From positions 3,286,001 to 3,350,000 of the forward strand of contig OX104130.1 of assembly GCA_944470555.2 (NCBI GenBank): a DNA stretch of 64,000 nucleotides. The letters are read 5' to 3'. The stretch is from Heterobilharzia americana. Taxonomy: Eukaryota > Platyhelminthes > Trematoda > Strigeidida > Schistosomatidae. The position numbers were made by a program, and so were the translations under genes. Below, piece after piece: positions 37,266 through 48,479 of this stretch. The notes under the pieces were generated by a model. That model saw nothing but the letters and a program-made list of their open reading frames with translations. It searched no databases and was not told the DNA's origin. The first letter of the stretch is position 1, and every line of letters starts with the position of its first letter.

Positions 37266-38240
37266 CCGAAAACAAGCTGAAACGCCATATCAAAAATTTT
37301 TTGTTTACCTTAGCGAAATATACTACCATTGAACAACTTTTGAGTAGTTAGAAACCACTCAGACTGATCTGTAGTGATCTAAACACCAAACGGCCGTTTT
37401 ACTCGTTTCGGACCGAGCCAGTTTATCCTCTGCAAACCCAGAGAAATTCAGCTCATCGAGCTAAATTAGTTCAGATCACCTGAATCTGGCTGGCCAACTG
37501 ACTTATATGGATCGGTATAGCTAAAGTAGATGATCCATTTACAAATGATTTACATGGTTTTTCAGTAGTTTGTTTCGCTAGTTCCATGACACGTTTGTGC
37601 CGGAGATCACATCTTGTTATCTTGGCTAGATGGTTTCAATGAAAACTCTGTTGACACCGCAGTTGGGCAATTGAAGCACTACTCAGCTGTGAGAAATGTC
37701 AACGTGGATCGTGCGATTTGTATGTCATTTGCGAACCGGTCATCCTATCTTTTTGATATGCCCTATATCTTCAATAATTCTATCGTATAGACTCACTGAT
37801 AGTTATGATAACTAGAATTAACATATAAGTAAATCGTGGTGGGATTTGAGTTTATGGCGTAGCTATATTTTTTATTCCAGGTGAGATAGAATATGCTGCT
37901 GTCAACCAAATTTCAGGTTAACTACGATCAACTGAATCGTGTTTCATCTTCAACTTAACACTTGTCTCCTCAATCATTGTTTATGATGCCAGCCAATTTT
38001 TAAATACTTGTAGGCGTCAAACTTCAGCAGTGTAGCACAGTATAGCTCTGTACTGGATTATTTAGTTGATAACGTCAACACTGCAATACACCGTTATTTA
38101 CTGGGTGGCGTTTCAAGCACAAATCGTTACTCGTAGTCATATCAAAGTAATCAAAGCTTCCAAACTTCACCTCTGTAGTTTAACAGGACTTCATCCTTTT
38201 ATTATAATAATAGTAAAACTTTCGAGTTATCTACAATATG

Positions 38241-38905
38241 CTTCCATGGTGTACTCAACCGGGAAGTGTCAACCGTCTGCACGCGTCCAGTAGTACACAA
38301 GACCCAATCACACATAAGTTATCCTCGTCAACTCTGTTTCCTCCTTTGTCTTCGCCTCCAGATACTAATATTAAACCTCTTAAGCCTTACCCAACGTCTC
38401 ACTCTGCAACTATTGTCAACGATCAAAGCCATCCACATATCATTCCTAGTCTGCCAAGACCTCGTCATCGATTTTATGTAGGAGCTTTGAACATCCGAAC
38501 TCTATGCCAAAACGGACAGCAAGTATCGCTCGCCGAAACTGTTGAATCTCTTACCATGGATGTGTGCCGCGTCTCAGAGACACGTATGCAGGACCCGAGT
38601 GTGGTTATTAAATTGAACTCACCTAGTCATAGTAGTGAATCTTCAAAATTCACTTTAGATTATCCGGAGACGCAATAACTTGATTTCCGTGAACTCACTG
38701 GTGTGTTATCATAGCATTGAGTCGTAGGGCAGAAAGTACGCTCGTTGAATGGACTCAAGTAAACAGCCGTCTATGTGCATTCGACTGAATGGGTATGTAA
38801 GGACTAGGAAGGATCATGAGACCAGGCGATGCCTATTCGTAATCTCTGCCCATGCACCCACCAACTGTAGTTCGGATGATGTGAAGGAAAAGCTATATGT
38901 GATCA
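38241..38905 (+). mobile_element. RTE 5' fragment (5' UTR end and endonuclease start)
   Basis: Collinear with 31884-32540 of the 31-kb copy. It reads without the first frameshift: GALNIRTLCQNGQQVSL continues in frame to MDVCRVSETRMQDPSVVIKL. It diverges after 'tcggatgatgtgaaggaaaa' and has no RT or 3' end. A frameshift near 38670 breaks it. Confidence 0.85.
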
Positions 38906-39499
38906 TGAGTCATCCCTGTTACATGTGTTAGGCGTTGGTTGAACGAACAAGGATTCTGTAATCAATCTCTTCCTCCATCTAGTTATATTTGATTTTAGAA
39001 TTGTCACCCTAACCTACGTTTCGGTATGATTATAAGTCAGTCCATATAGAGTGATATCCAAGTTTTTCTGTGAATTAATTATCTTAGTAGGGTACATCAT
39101 TCTATATTTCGCTAAGTTCTTGTTCTCCGCTATCCTAACTGACCTCAGTTGACTAGTTTGACCTACGTACTTGACCGCACAAACATTACTGTTGGGTATT
39201 TGATAGACTAAGTTATTTTTATGTATTTGACTGGTTGAGTCTATTTAGCCCACAAAGTTTCACTCTGTGATCGTATAGATTTAAATGCCACCCTGTTCTT
39301 AGTACTGTTAAGAAATCCTGTACAGATTTTGTCACACTACAAAGGTTTAAATACCGTCTTCAGTATGTTGCGTTCGACTTTCAACGCTTGTGTTTGGAAA
39401 TAGGGATAGAAAAATCCTCTAAATGTGCATAATCCTGACATTTTGACATGGCATCTGTCAAGTTAAAAACTATTTTGTACCACCTCCAACCTTGGTTCA

Positions 39500-39690
39500 C
39501 TAACTATCAAGTTGCGGGTTATAGACAGACAAAATCAACGTAGAATGTCGCACACAAGTGGATTGGTTCACGCTGCCACACCCTTTACAGTAGTATACAA
39601 AGTACAGCCGGACAGAAAAGGAATGATATAGTAGACAAAGGTGGTGTATGCGAGGGGAGGGAGTTTAAAAGTTAAGGTTGGTTGAAATTC
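39500..39690 (-). mobile_element. RTE 3' UTR fragment, inverted
   Basis: The minus strand resembles the 3' UTR of the 6775-7510 / 28955-29218 subfamily (blocks around 'ctttgtatactactgtaaag' and 'gtttgtctac'-like sequence). Too short to carry coding sequence. Confidence 0.55.
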
Positions 39691-39860
39691 CATTAACACT
39701 ATATGTATGCTTGTTACCAATACTGTTCCATTTCACTCTGTAAAGGATGGAAATGTTGAATAGTGTACATTGTGCATTTTTCAAACAAAAATTTCCACTT
39801 ATTAATGCTAATTTTTTCCACCCCCTTCCCCCCTGTAAATGTTTTATCTAACAAAAACAG

Positions 39861-39952
39861 TTCAGCGAATCTGGTTTGTCGAATAATTCACAATCAGGAA
39901 GTAATTCTTATCAATCTCTAAAGTATTCTGTGGTGCCGACAACTTCCGTCAG
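39861..39952 (+). CDS. Myb/SANT-repeat protein, exon 5
   Basis: A 92-bp exon with acceptor caaaaacag and donor GTCAG|gtgagc. It encodes FSESGLSNNSQSGSNSYQSL and then KYSVVPTTSV. It is Ser/Asn-rich like exons 4 and 7, so probably disordered. Phase fits both neighbours: it enters on a codon boundary and leaves AG, completed by C of exon 6 to give Ser. Confidence 0.75.
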
Positions 39953-40639
39953 GTGAGCGATCGATTTCATCGTTTTAACCATTCATAATAATTGAATCTT
40001 CTAAATGAAATCTGATGAAGAGAGAAACAATGAAGTATGTTAAATTATATTCTCGTTCTTCTTATTCCTGAATATTCAGGATTGCAAGGGTGTGGTGATA
40101 GTAAGGGATTCTGAGTTTTTTCGGTATTCTGTTAAGCTCGTGGAAGCTAATTCTAAAATCAACATACTGAACACCTGCATTCACAAGCATGAGTATTCAA
40201 GGTCTTAACGGTCGAGCTGTGAAGTGACATGCATTGAATCTGATTAGTGCCTTCTGTATACGATTTCTTGAACTCGAGAGATATATTTCTCAACAAGAGC
40301 ATTTCATTTATGGAATAACCAGCGAAAAACGGTTCATATTTGAGAATTGTCTGTCAGTGATGATTAAGAAGCAGTCAGAAAAGATGTAAGAATTAAATAC
40401 AACTGTACAGTTTGATAATGAAGTCGTTAAAAAAAGTATTTCCTCGCTTATAAAAATCTTGTTCTCCTTATATTTTGTCAGTTACATTATGTTTGTTTAC
40501 TTGTAAAGCGTAATTACAGACTGCGAGTATCGAGTGGCTCTTTTGAAACCTCCATAATGTAATATAACACTGTGCTTTTATATATCTTTTTGCCAAGTCA
40601 AGCTAACAGAGCTGTAACTGATTGGTTTGAACACTCGAT

Positions 40640-40800
40640 TTGTAATTGGATGGGTCAGTGGGATCGATCCCTGCCTCATCTATCGAAATATGCGTAGCAT
40701 AATTAACCCCCTCTCACACCATTGGCGTGGTTGATTGCCTACTGTGCAAACGTCCATATGGCTGCTGAGTAAATTTCGGTTCGGACTAGCTCGTCTATTT
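40640..40800 (+). repeat. SINE copy (type B here)
   Basis: Has 'gggtcagtgggatcgatccc' followed by 'ctcatctatcgaaatatgcg' and the shared 3' part 'ggcgtggttgattgcctact' and 'ggctgctgagtaaatttcgg', as at 45915. Confidence 0.6.
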
Positions 40801-41584
40801 CCTTTTTTCCAAGTCAGCTGATCTCATGGCTCAGTTCCTGTGTGTCACAAAAGTCATGATACAGTTTTGTACATCCAGTCATAAGTAGTGCTGTATTAGT
40901 TTTTGATCTCTGCTGTTACCTAGGCTTTCTTATTATCGGTCATAGAAATTTCAGATATGCAAGTTACTCAACAAGAGAAAGAAATTTAAGGTGAGCACTT
41001 TTCTTGTAGCAGTAACAACAAAAAGAAACAACAACTAGTAATTAAAATCACCGAAAATGGGCTATACCACCAATGTGCAGCAACTGAAACGAACGTTCAA
41101 AAGATAGGTAGATTCCAGACACGAATTCTCTTTTGTGAATTTGAAAAAGATCAAAGAAAACAATAGGGGTGGAGGAAAAATGGGATCCATTTTTTGATTT
41201 CAATAGTATCTTGTCAACTGTTTTCAACCCCTAGAATATCAAAACACACAGTTTTACTGGAAATTCAACATATACTTTAAATTCATTGAAGCGTAACAGA
41301 ATATCGATCAGTGGCTAAGATGGACGGAAAAATAGTCATAGAGCAAAAGTTAATCATACTGGCAAATTAAAGGAGACTTTATAAATGGTCATACATAATC
41401 TAATGGAAGTTTTTCGGATGAAATGACGACAAGAGGAGTAGTAATCAATATATTGAGGGATTTAACATTATAACATTATGTAAGCAGGTCATACGATAAA
41501 TTAGCAAAGTATTGTGAGTTAAACTCAGTTACAATGAAACAGTGGAGAATTACAAGTATATCAAAATACATTACTGTATAGTGC

Positions 41585-41945
41585 TCATTAGTGACTTGCT
41601 TCCAGATGGATATCAGGAAGCTCTAATGAGAAGCCGTGACCTGTGGGGTCAACCAGTCGGAAGTGAAGTGGATGCTAACTAAAGACCTCGGGTGATAGTC
41701 GCACTATGTCGTAAATTGACAGAAGTTGGAAATTGTGAACCACTGGTAACTAACCCAGTGGCTGAATGGTTAACGCGTTCTCCGTGAAACCTGAAGGTCC
41801 TGAGTTCGACCCCTAGCCGGGTCGTGGGTGTGTACTGCCGAGAAGTCCCATGCTAGGACGAAACAACTGTCCTGTGCTCCCAGATTCTCAATGGTTCCTG
41901 CAACTGATGTCAGCTCATGGTGAATACTACTTCTGAAACAAGTAT
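41585..41945 (+). repeat. tRNA-like SINE copy (type C here)
   Basis: The tRNA-like head at 41751-41815 has an A-box-like 'tggctgaatggttaacgc' and a B-box-like 'gagttcgacccc', followed by a body with 'gggtcgtgggtgtgtactgc' and 'agctcatggtgaatactact'. The leading part (41585-41750) is also found at 51765 and 57740. Confidence 0.65.
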
Positions 41946-41969
41946 ATCTATAAATAGTAGTAACTTACA

Positions 41970-42290
41970 CCCGTTGTACAAGTGGTTACCGTTCCTCTGT
42001 GGCATAGTGGATAACGCCCTGGGATATGAAGCTATGAGTACGAGGTTCGAGTCTCAGTGAGAACAACATCATTCACTGAGGTGCAGGTACATCCAGCTGA
42101 CGAATCCCAAAGAGGACGAAGTGCGCGTCCTGAATTCCTCTACTAGCTACAACCAACCAAATTACCATAATTAACTCTCAGGCAATATCGAGGCATCTGC
42201 ATAGGAGCTCATATGCCAATAGAGGTCAAATAATTTGATCCGATAAAACAGCGAACTACAAGAATATCAATAAATAGTAATAAACTCAGT
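41970..42290 (+). repeat. Sm-alpha-like SINE with decayed hammerhead core
   Basis: A box 'tggcatagtggataacgcc', B box 'aggttcgagtctc', then a hammerhead-like core at about 42090-42140 where CTGACGAA replaces CTGANGAG and GAAGT replaces GAAAC. The copy then runs into a distinctive 3' part ending near 'aataaatagtaataa'. Confidence 0.75.
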
Positions 42291-42499
42291 GATATCGGCA
42301 AAAGATGATGTAATCAAATAACAGTGAAGAAAGGATTACCAAGATAGACTTAGGTTGACTTTTTGGACACATAGATCAGGTTTCAAGTGTTTGATGACTA
42401 TCGCTTCAGTAAACTTCAGTAGAATGGAACTCGTTTGTTTGTTTATTATCTTGAAGGAATTGAAGATATCTGCATGATATCGAATGATTTCACTGTTTA

Positions 42500-43960
42500 A
42501 AGTCTGTGTTACTTCCCCTCAGTCAGTCGTTGCCTCTTCGGAATGTGTTCATAAAATCTAAGGTACTTCCTTCTTTCTGTTCTTCAAACGTATCTGCTTC
42601 GGCAGCTGCACATAAATTGATATACATAGTTGGAGGTGACCTGTCGACTTTTTTTGAGCATAATGTTTGATACACAGGGATTAACTTGGCTACAGAGAAA
42701 GTCTTAGCCAGTGATTTCTTCAATCGTTGAATTATAGTAGTTCCTGAAATATCATCACTTTTGAAATTCAGGCAAATGAATACAGCCTTCTTGCTGACTA
42801 GCTTTTTTCGACTTTTTATCTTCTGTTTTACCAAACTTATTGATAAATACCTGTGGATATCCATTGTCCCGTATGCATCTTTCAACAGGTCACAACTCTT
42901 CCTCCACTTTATCATTGGGAAATGTCATTTTAACTTTGTGAAACAGGGTTTTAGCCAATCTCCTTAATCATAAAAAAAAACTATTAAAATTCAAGTAGTT
43001 ACCATTCCACGTAATCTTTCGATGAATAGACCTTTTCAGCGTGTCATCTGTCCGACGTTGTGCAGCAATATCCAGAAAATTGAACTTTTCATCATTTTCG
43101 TATTCCATGGTAAATTCAGTATTGCTATGTATCTAGTGTAAAACGTCGCTTGACCGATTGTATCTTTCAGTATCCTCTGGATTCGCTACGAAGATTTCCA
43201 TCAATATGAAACCTAGATGATTCTCCATCGTTAATCCGCCAATTTGTTGATAGAGTTTATCGTTAAATCGGAACTGAACATCCTTGGTGCACACAAATAG
43301 AAAACACTTGAACTCTATTACTGACATGGGGAGAAGATCCGTATAGTGCCACATGATATCTTGAAGAGGTGTGCTTGTGAATGGGGAAGCTATATCAAAC
43401 GATATTATGAACTTCTTTGAAACATCAATATCATTCAAGTTCTTGACAAATTGAAAGGAGTCTTTAATTATCGAACTGGTTCCAATTTTTTAGCCAGTCA
43501 GTGGTCTAGTTTGTGATGAGGTGAATTAACCATGGTTAGAGTAGGTCTGGGGCGAGTACTTTGGATATGTATCTTTGGTAACCCATATCTATAGGGCAGA
43601 AAAGACCCCCTGGGCTTCAGATCATTATATGTGGAACTGTCAATCAGTTTCTTTGTCAAGAGTTTTTCCAACATCTTTGCAATTCATCTTTTCATCAGTC
43701 ATATCCCTTTGGCTAAATATACACATCGTCTACTTCGAGTTTTTTTATCCAGTATTCTACAAAATAAGCAGAATAACCAGGTTTCTGTTTATCTGACTGC
43801 TAAAATGAAGTTGGCACACCGTCTTTTGTCAAGTTTAAGGGCTCAATTCTTACGGATTCCTACCAGTTATTTGATCATTGAAAGTTTGTAAACGACTGTG
43901 ATCCAATATTTCTTCAGTTTGAACTGTCATTCTCTTACAAATCATCTGAATTAATCACGT
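42500..43960 (-). mobile_element. Penelope-like element RT fragment, inverted
   Basis: On the minus strand, Penelope-type blocks appear in order: LKPRGSFLPYRYGLPKIH (about 43620-43560), a segment like RPTLTMVNSPHHKL, FVKNLNDIDVSKKFIISFDI (43460-43390) with the first catalytic Asp, and QIGGLTMENHLGFILMEIF, in which the usual Ala-Met-Gly-Ser-Pro reads Thr-Met-Glu-Asn-His. A block EFTMEYENDEKFNFLDI comes next and then, in another frame, a post-RT segment (42915-42523). The catalytic Tyr-Val-Asp-Asp block expected between 'EIFVANPED' and 'EFTME' is missing, so the enzyme is dead. No GIY-YIG endonuclease was recognised. Confidence 0.82.
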
Positions 43961-44119
43961 TTTTTGAACCATTATCCACAGAATACACACTCCGTAGTCG
44001 AAGACTGTTATCATACGGAATTATTTGTTCAATATTCCTCAAATTAACAATGGGCGACATCGTGGTCTGTTGACGTGACTTTATTTAACTAGCTGTATCA
44101 GTTTGACTATGGGAAAACA

Positions 44120-44345
44120 TCGTGGTTTAGCAGACTGGTTTCAATGCTGGATGGTGATTAAGGGTTAAATGAAAACTGGTCTGCAGCAGGATCTGAACCT
44201 TCGGGTTCTCAACCTGTTGTCCGTTGCTCATTTGATAGAGCACCGGATCGGAAATTTGGAGGTCTCTGGTTCGAATCCTGCCACTGCCCAGAATTTTATT
44301 TCCCCTTCAGTCATCATCATCCAGTACCAACTAGCTATACACCTA
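44120..44345 (+). repeat. tRNA-like SINE copy (type D here)
   Basis: A 'catcgtggtttagcagactg' leader, a tRNA-like part with 'tgctcatttgatagagcacc' and a clean B box 'ggttcgaatcc', then 'cagaattttatttccccttc'. Confidence 0.7.
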
Positions 44346-44779
44346 TCAACCCCCCCTCCCAATAAACACACTATTGTTTGTCAACAAAAGTCAACTGTAA
44401 ACTTTCAGTTGTAATCTAAACTCCCGTCTCATGTTAAGTTGGTTGTAGATAAGGTTGTTTACATAACTTTGTGTCCGAGTGTTTATTGTATTCCGATAAA
44501 AGTGTGTACACTAAACTCCATCCAACTAAAACAATCTAAAATTTCATCTACATGACTAGACAATGTTAGTATAAATCTTGTGACCCATTTTCATTCCATT
44601 GTCTACACATTTTATTAAGCCTGTTTAGAAGACTGAACTCAGTCAACAATTGTATATGTAACATAATCTAGTTAACCTTATCTTTTTTGGGTCATATATG
44701 AGGTTGATTATGGCTAGACAGTGGCTAAAACCTTAGTTGTTTTGACTGTGTACAGCTATCATCTGATCTTCTAATTTAC

Positions 44780-45010
44780 TTGGCGCCTAGCAGTGAATCC
44801 AAGATGCTCTTTTCACCATATTTGAGGCTCACCAGCTAGGTGTAGCTGTCTCACAGTGATTGATGGCGTTCTTACTGAAACTTGAATCCAGTACCCATCG
44901 CGTCAAACACCAAAGCATTGTCTACTACGCTACTGTGGCGTGAGAGCCACCTCTTATGCAATGTAAAGAATTTTCAGGCAGTACGGAAACACACGTAGGA
45001 ACTCCTCTGT
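44780..45010 (-). repeat. decayed Sm-alpha-like SINE
   Basis: On the minus strand it has a decayed A/B box region ('gtagcgtagtagacaatgct') and a hammerhead-like core reading CTGGTGAG with GAAAAG where GAAAC is usual. Confidence 0.55.
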
Positions 45011-45057
45011 CAACGGAGGTTGAGCAATCCGATCCAGTTTATCAATTTAAATTACAA

Positions 45058-45440
45058 GTAGCAATGAATATTATCGATCTATTCTCAGTAACCGCATACA
45101 TAGCATAATTAACATTTAGAGAGTATCGAGGCATCCGCATAAGGAACCCATGTGCCAGTAGAGGTAGAACAATTCGATCCAATAAAACAATGCCGGGTTA
45201 CAAGCAAATTAATAAATAGTAATAAGTAATACCCGTTATACAAGAAGTGGCTATCGTTCCTCCGTGGTATAGTGGATAACCCCTTGGTGTTTGGAGCGAC
45301 AGGTACAAGGTTCGGGTCTCAGTGGGAATAATATCACTCGTCGGGGTGCAGGCACATCCAGCTGACGAGTCCCAAAGAGGACGAAACGCACGTCTTGGAA
45401 CCCTTCACTAGCCACAATCAAGCAAAATTATCATACGTTA
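45058..45440 (+). repeat. Sm-alpha-like SINE, 3' part plus a full unit
   Basis: A 3' part (45058-45230, 'gagtatcgaggcatccgcat', 'gatccaataaaacaatgccg') is followed by a full unit with A box 'tggtatagtggataacccc' and B box 'aaggttcgggtctc'. The unit carries the best hammerhead core of the window. This tandem order suggests a dimer. Confidence 0.8.
45354..45400 (+). ncRNA. hammerhead ribozyme with intact core in Sm-alpha-like SINE
   Basis: Core CTGACGAG (45362-45369), stem II GTCC/GGAC-like with loop CAAAGA, CGAAAC (45382-45387), a minimal stem III and the cleavage triplet GTC (45392-45394). Stem I pairs ATCCAG with TTGGAA, using one G-U pair. Hammerhead ribozymes in Schistosoma Sm-alpha repeats are established; activity of this copy is inferred. 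Confidence 0.75.
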
Positions 45441-45914
45441 ATATGGTCATCTATGCTGTGACAAAAAATTGCAAACCAGTTGGGTTTGGCCAAAAATGTT
45501 CATCTGTTATGCTACATTCTCCATTTTAAGCTTTTATTCACTGTCTACTTTTTAGAAAGCATTGGTAATACTCATGAAACTGTGGTATAATTAGTCATAT
45601 CTAGACAGATAGCATACGACAATGGGACAAATTCTAAAACCCCTTCAGAATGGGAGAATCATAGTTCCGGGGGGTGTAAGCAAGGTAGAGGTGAAAGAAG
45701 AGGCAAAAAGCGGAGATTAATGAAATGTTCAAAACAAATTTTCCCCACCATAGCAAAGAGTGTTGAATATATCAGTATTATTTTGATCGATTTCAAGGTA
45801 TGTTGTCAACTCAGCAACCTGAATTCTTATCTCAATGCTTCATTCTTGTGCAATTGTTGTCTACGTTTGCAAATAAAAGTTATAGATCCCAGCGTCGACT
45901 AAATGTTTCATGAT

Positions 45915-46105
45915 ATGGCTCATTGGCTTATAGAGATAACTTTCAAGTGGTGAGTCATAGTTTCAAGCCCTGTCTCACCTACCCAGGTTATTTGGGCAGC
46001 CAGGTAGTATTATCACTATCCCCTAAACCATAGGTGTGGCTCATTGCCTTGTGCAGAAGGCTGCTGAGTGCAATTGAGATCCGACTGGTTTCACGATGTT
46101 GGTAA
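45915..46105 (+). repeat. SINE copy (type B here)
   Basis: The clearest copy: 'gatatggctcattggcttat', then 'tcacctacccaggttatttg', 'gggcagccaggtagtattat', 'aggtgtggctcattgccttg' and 'ggctgctgagtgcaattgag'. The B-box region ('tttcaagccc') is weak. Confidence 0.7.
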
Positions 46106-46281
46106 CATGCGTATATAAATCCAAAAGGAAATACTTGAGCCTACTATAAGTTACTTAACTAGTACCCAAAATGTCTAACTTATTTCTTCTTTTCCCAATT
46201 ATTCCTGGTTCATATATTGGTTAGATTGCATTTCTGTGTCGTGATGGTACAGTTATATTCTCTTCTTTTTCTTATCTACAG

Positions 46282-46755
46282 CTCAATCAATCCTCTGTTG
46301 TCTACTTCCACTCCAGTGGATTTAATTAAAAATGAACCATCCATTAGTCCAGATAAACATAATTTCAGTCTATCATCATTTATGAAATCAGATTCACTGA
46401 GAATACCTCAATCTAATACTGATGATCTCATTTCTCCATCACCTAGTATTCATGATGATATTAATGAATGCTCAACCAGATTAATTTCTCCATTGGATAC
46501 AAATCATCAAGCTTCCTCTTGCAATGAATTATTAAATGGTATAATGATTGATGATAATTCACATTTTATTATACAAACACCTACAAAAGCATTGAGTGAA
46601 GCTGATCAACTCTCATTTCATTTAGCTAGTCCCCGGCTGTTTTAGGCTCTGCAGGACAATATACTTGTAATTTGAATCAAAAAATTGATGTCGATAGGAC
46701 ACCGGTTCGTTCACGACTTCCACAGTCGAAATCTGATGATGATGTGCCACCACGT
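46282..46755 (+). CDS. Myb/SANT-repeat protein, exon 6 (with one-base frameshift)
   Basis: Acceptor cttatctacag, donor CCACCACGT|gtaagt. The first 121 codons follow phase from exon 5 (INPLLSTSTPVDLIKNEP, ISPDKHNFSLSSFM, DDINECSTRLISPL) and stop at a TAG (46643-46645). The next frame is open straight to the strong donor (GSAGQYTCNLNQKIDVDRTP onward), and exons 7 and 8 continue it. One base appears missing in the CCCC run at 46631-46634. With one more C the whole exon is open. The segment is Ser/Asp-rich with several SP sites, possibly phosphorylated. Alternatives are a real null allele or a gene truncated here. Confidence 0.8.
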
Positions 46756-46782
46756 GTAAGTCTTTGAAAGGCACTCAACTCT

Positions 46783-46811
46783 TTTATTATTATTATTATT
46801 ATTATTATTAT
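46783..46811. repeat. (TTA)n microsatellite
   Basis: About ten units, 25 bp past the exon 6 donor. Confidence 0.9.
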
Positions 46812-46899
46812 CGTGTGGATGGGTGCCATATACACACTCGTTATGTACAGTGATGAATTAAGTCTTCTACAGAATGGTAGTACTTGGGGATATATCCTT

Positions 46900-47260
46900 C
46901 ATTCGTAAACACTCACGCATATTCCAGTGTACTTGGTGCCTAGTAGTGGAACCTAGAACCTGCATTTCGTACTATTTAGAAGTCGTCATATGGCATACCT
47001 TCACCACAGTGAATGATGGTGTTCCCAAATCGTTATCCACTGAGACATAAAAGCCTCTTGTTCAACAGGTACCAGTTATTATTTATTGACCCTTATGATT
47101 ACTGGTTGCTAAATCGAGTCAAATCACTCGACCTTTGTTAGCAGATGAACTCCTGTACAGAACCCTCGATACTGCTTGGATATTCATTATATTGAAGTGT
47201 ACTGACGAGTCCTAAGAGGGGCGAAACGCACATCCTAGTTTTTTCAATGTTATGATCAAC
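46900..47260. repeat. decayed Sm-alpha-like pieces in opposite orientation
   Basis: 46910-47080 reads as an inverted Sm-alpha head ('aaatcgttatccactgagac'). 47195-47250 reads as a plus-strand core: CTGACGAG and CGAAAC are intact but the triplet is ATC and stem I does not pair. Confidence 0.55.
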
Positions 47261-47499
47261 TACTGTAGGCATTCTTCATTTCTCTCTGTCCGTTATAGAC
47301 TGTCCAAGTGGACTGCTTAATTAATAAATCAGATTTCAAGTAATCCATGCAGACATCGTATATCGAGTAGAAATATACTATGGTCAGTTTTTTTCTTTTG
47401 AGTTAACGATAACGGTAGTTACTGTATGCTATGGACCTTTATTTAGCAGGCAGGGGAGAGGAGGGTTATGCGACTGCTTCTTATTGGTCGTTAAACTAG

Positions 47500-48000
47500 T
47501 TAACATGACCGCCTACTTAGTTAAAGGACGAGCATACCATATTGCAGTATATTCTGCCCCGGTATATGACTGTGAGACATGTTCGTTACACACGACAGGC
47601 AAGCCTGTCAGTGAAGTTGTAAACTTCACATAATGAAGTGACTTGGTCATGTGTGTCTATGCAAACTACTGTTTACCTTGATGTGCAGTGATAAGCGAAG
47701 TTAGATTAGATTGGAAGAAGGCTAATAGTGACCAGGCCAAGACATGAAATCCATGACTGTTCATCTGGTGTGGGGGGCGGCGAGATGATGTGATCAGCGG
47801 TTGGAGACTCTTCGTGACATGACTGTAAACGGTCACAGACTCTTCTGAAGCTTGTTTTCTCATCAACCTTTATCTTGAAATTGTGTCTTCTCTCACAGCA
47901 CTTTGATATCGGTCTCTTTCTATCCACTTGTTCCTCTCATGCTATTGTGAAGTGTGGTCAGTTGAACCGATGGATTTGTGATCGAGCTTCCATTTAGATT
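47500..48000 (+). mobile_element. RTE-type 3' fragment
   Basis: Collinear with the C-terminal region of RTE ('VYDCETCSLHTTG', 'KPVSEVVNF' and a block resembling 'EVRLDWKKANSDQAK') with internal deletions, then a 3' UTR like that at 29090-29200. Confidence 0.75.
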
Positions 48001-48479
48001 TTGTCTGTGTTCAAATGACATAAATCATTGTAGTAGATGCTCCTTTTTCAATCATCACTGTGTAGTGATTTCAAGCGCACTCCACTGTGATCAGTGTGGT
48101 TAATTAGTCAATATCTTCAACCTACCAGTAGACTGGAGTTTTACGTTATCCTTTGAACAATGCGGATTTTTCAGACTTAACCCCATTTCGAAGAGTACTG
48201 GAGAATAAGGCAAGTAGGCTACAGCTTGATATATCCTTATCACTCCAACTGATGCATGTTTGTACCCCACGTCGACTTTCCTTACTATACATTATGTGCT
48301 TAGTGTACGACTGAATCAACGCCTGTATACTGATGTTTCAGACTAAACTGTCACACTAATCTACTTTTCACCTTCAACTGTTATTTTATATAAATTCGTG
48401 CTGTGGTTTAGCTCCTTATTACCTTAAGGGTAGGATATTTTCTACTGCCCCTGTAATTTTAAAAACAATAAGTAGCACT

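Larger units (their letters stand above)
31263..39860 (+). other. intron 4 of the Myb/SANT gene (8.6 kb)
   Basis: Donor gtaagc, acceptor aacaaaaacag. It holds the near-complete RTE copy, a Sm-alpha palindrome, a paired SINE and two RTE fragments. Stretches 35830-36730 and 37270-38240 show nothing recognised. Confidence 0.75.
39953..46281 (+). other. intron 5 of the Myb/SANT gene
   Basis: Donor gtgagc, acceptor cttatctacag. It contains the Penelope-like fragment and SINEs listed below. Stretches 39960-40640 and 40800-41580 show nothing recognised. Confidence 0.7.

Noticed and set aside
46217..46645. 142-codon open frame as a separate small gene
   Set aside because: Its first 22 codons lie upstream of a good splice acceptor, and the rest is exon 6 of the Myb/SANT gene in phase.
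46629..46646. A 17-base GT...AG stretch in exon 6 (46630-46646) whose removal would also restore the frame
   Set aside because: Far too short for a spliceosomal intron. A one-base loss in the CCCC run is simpler.
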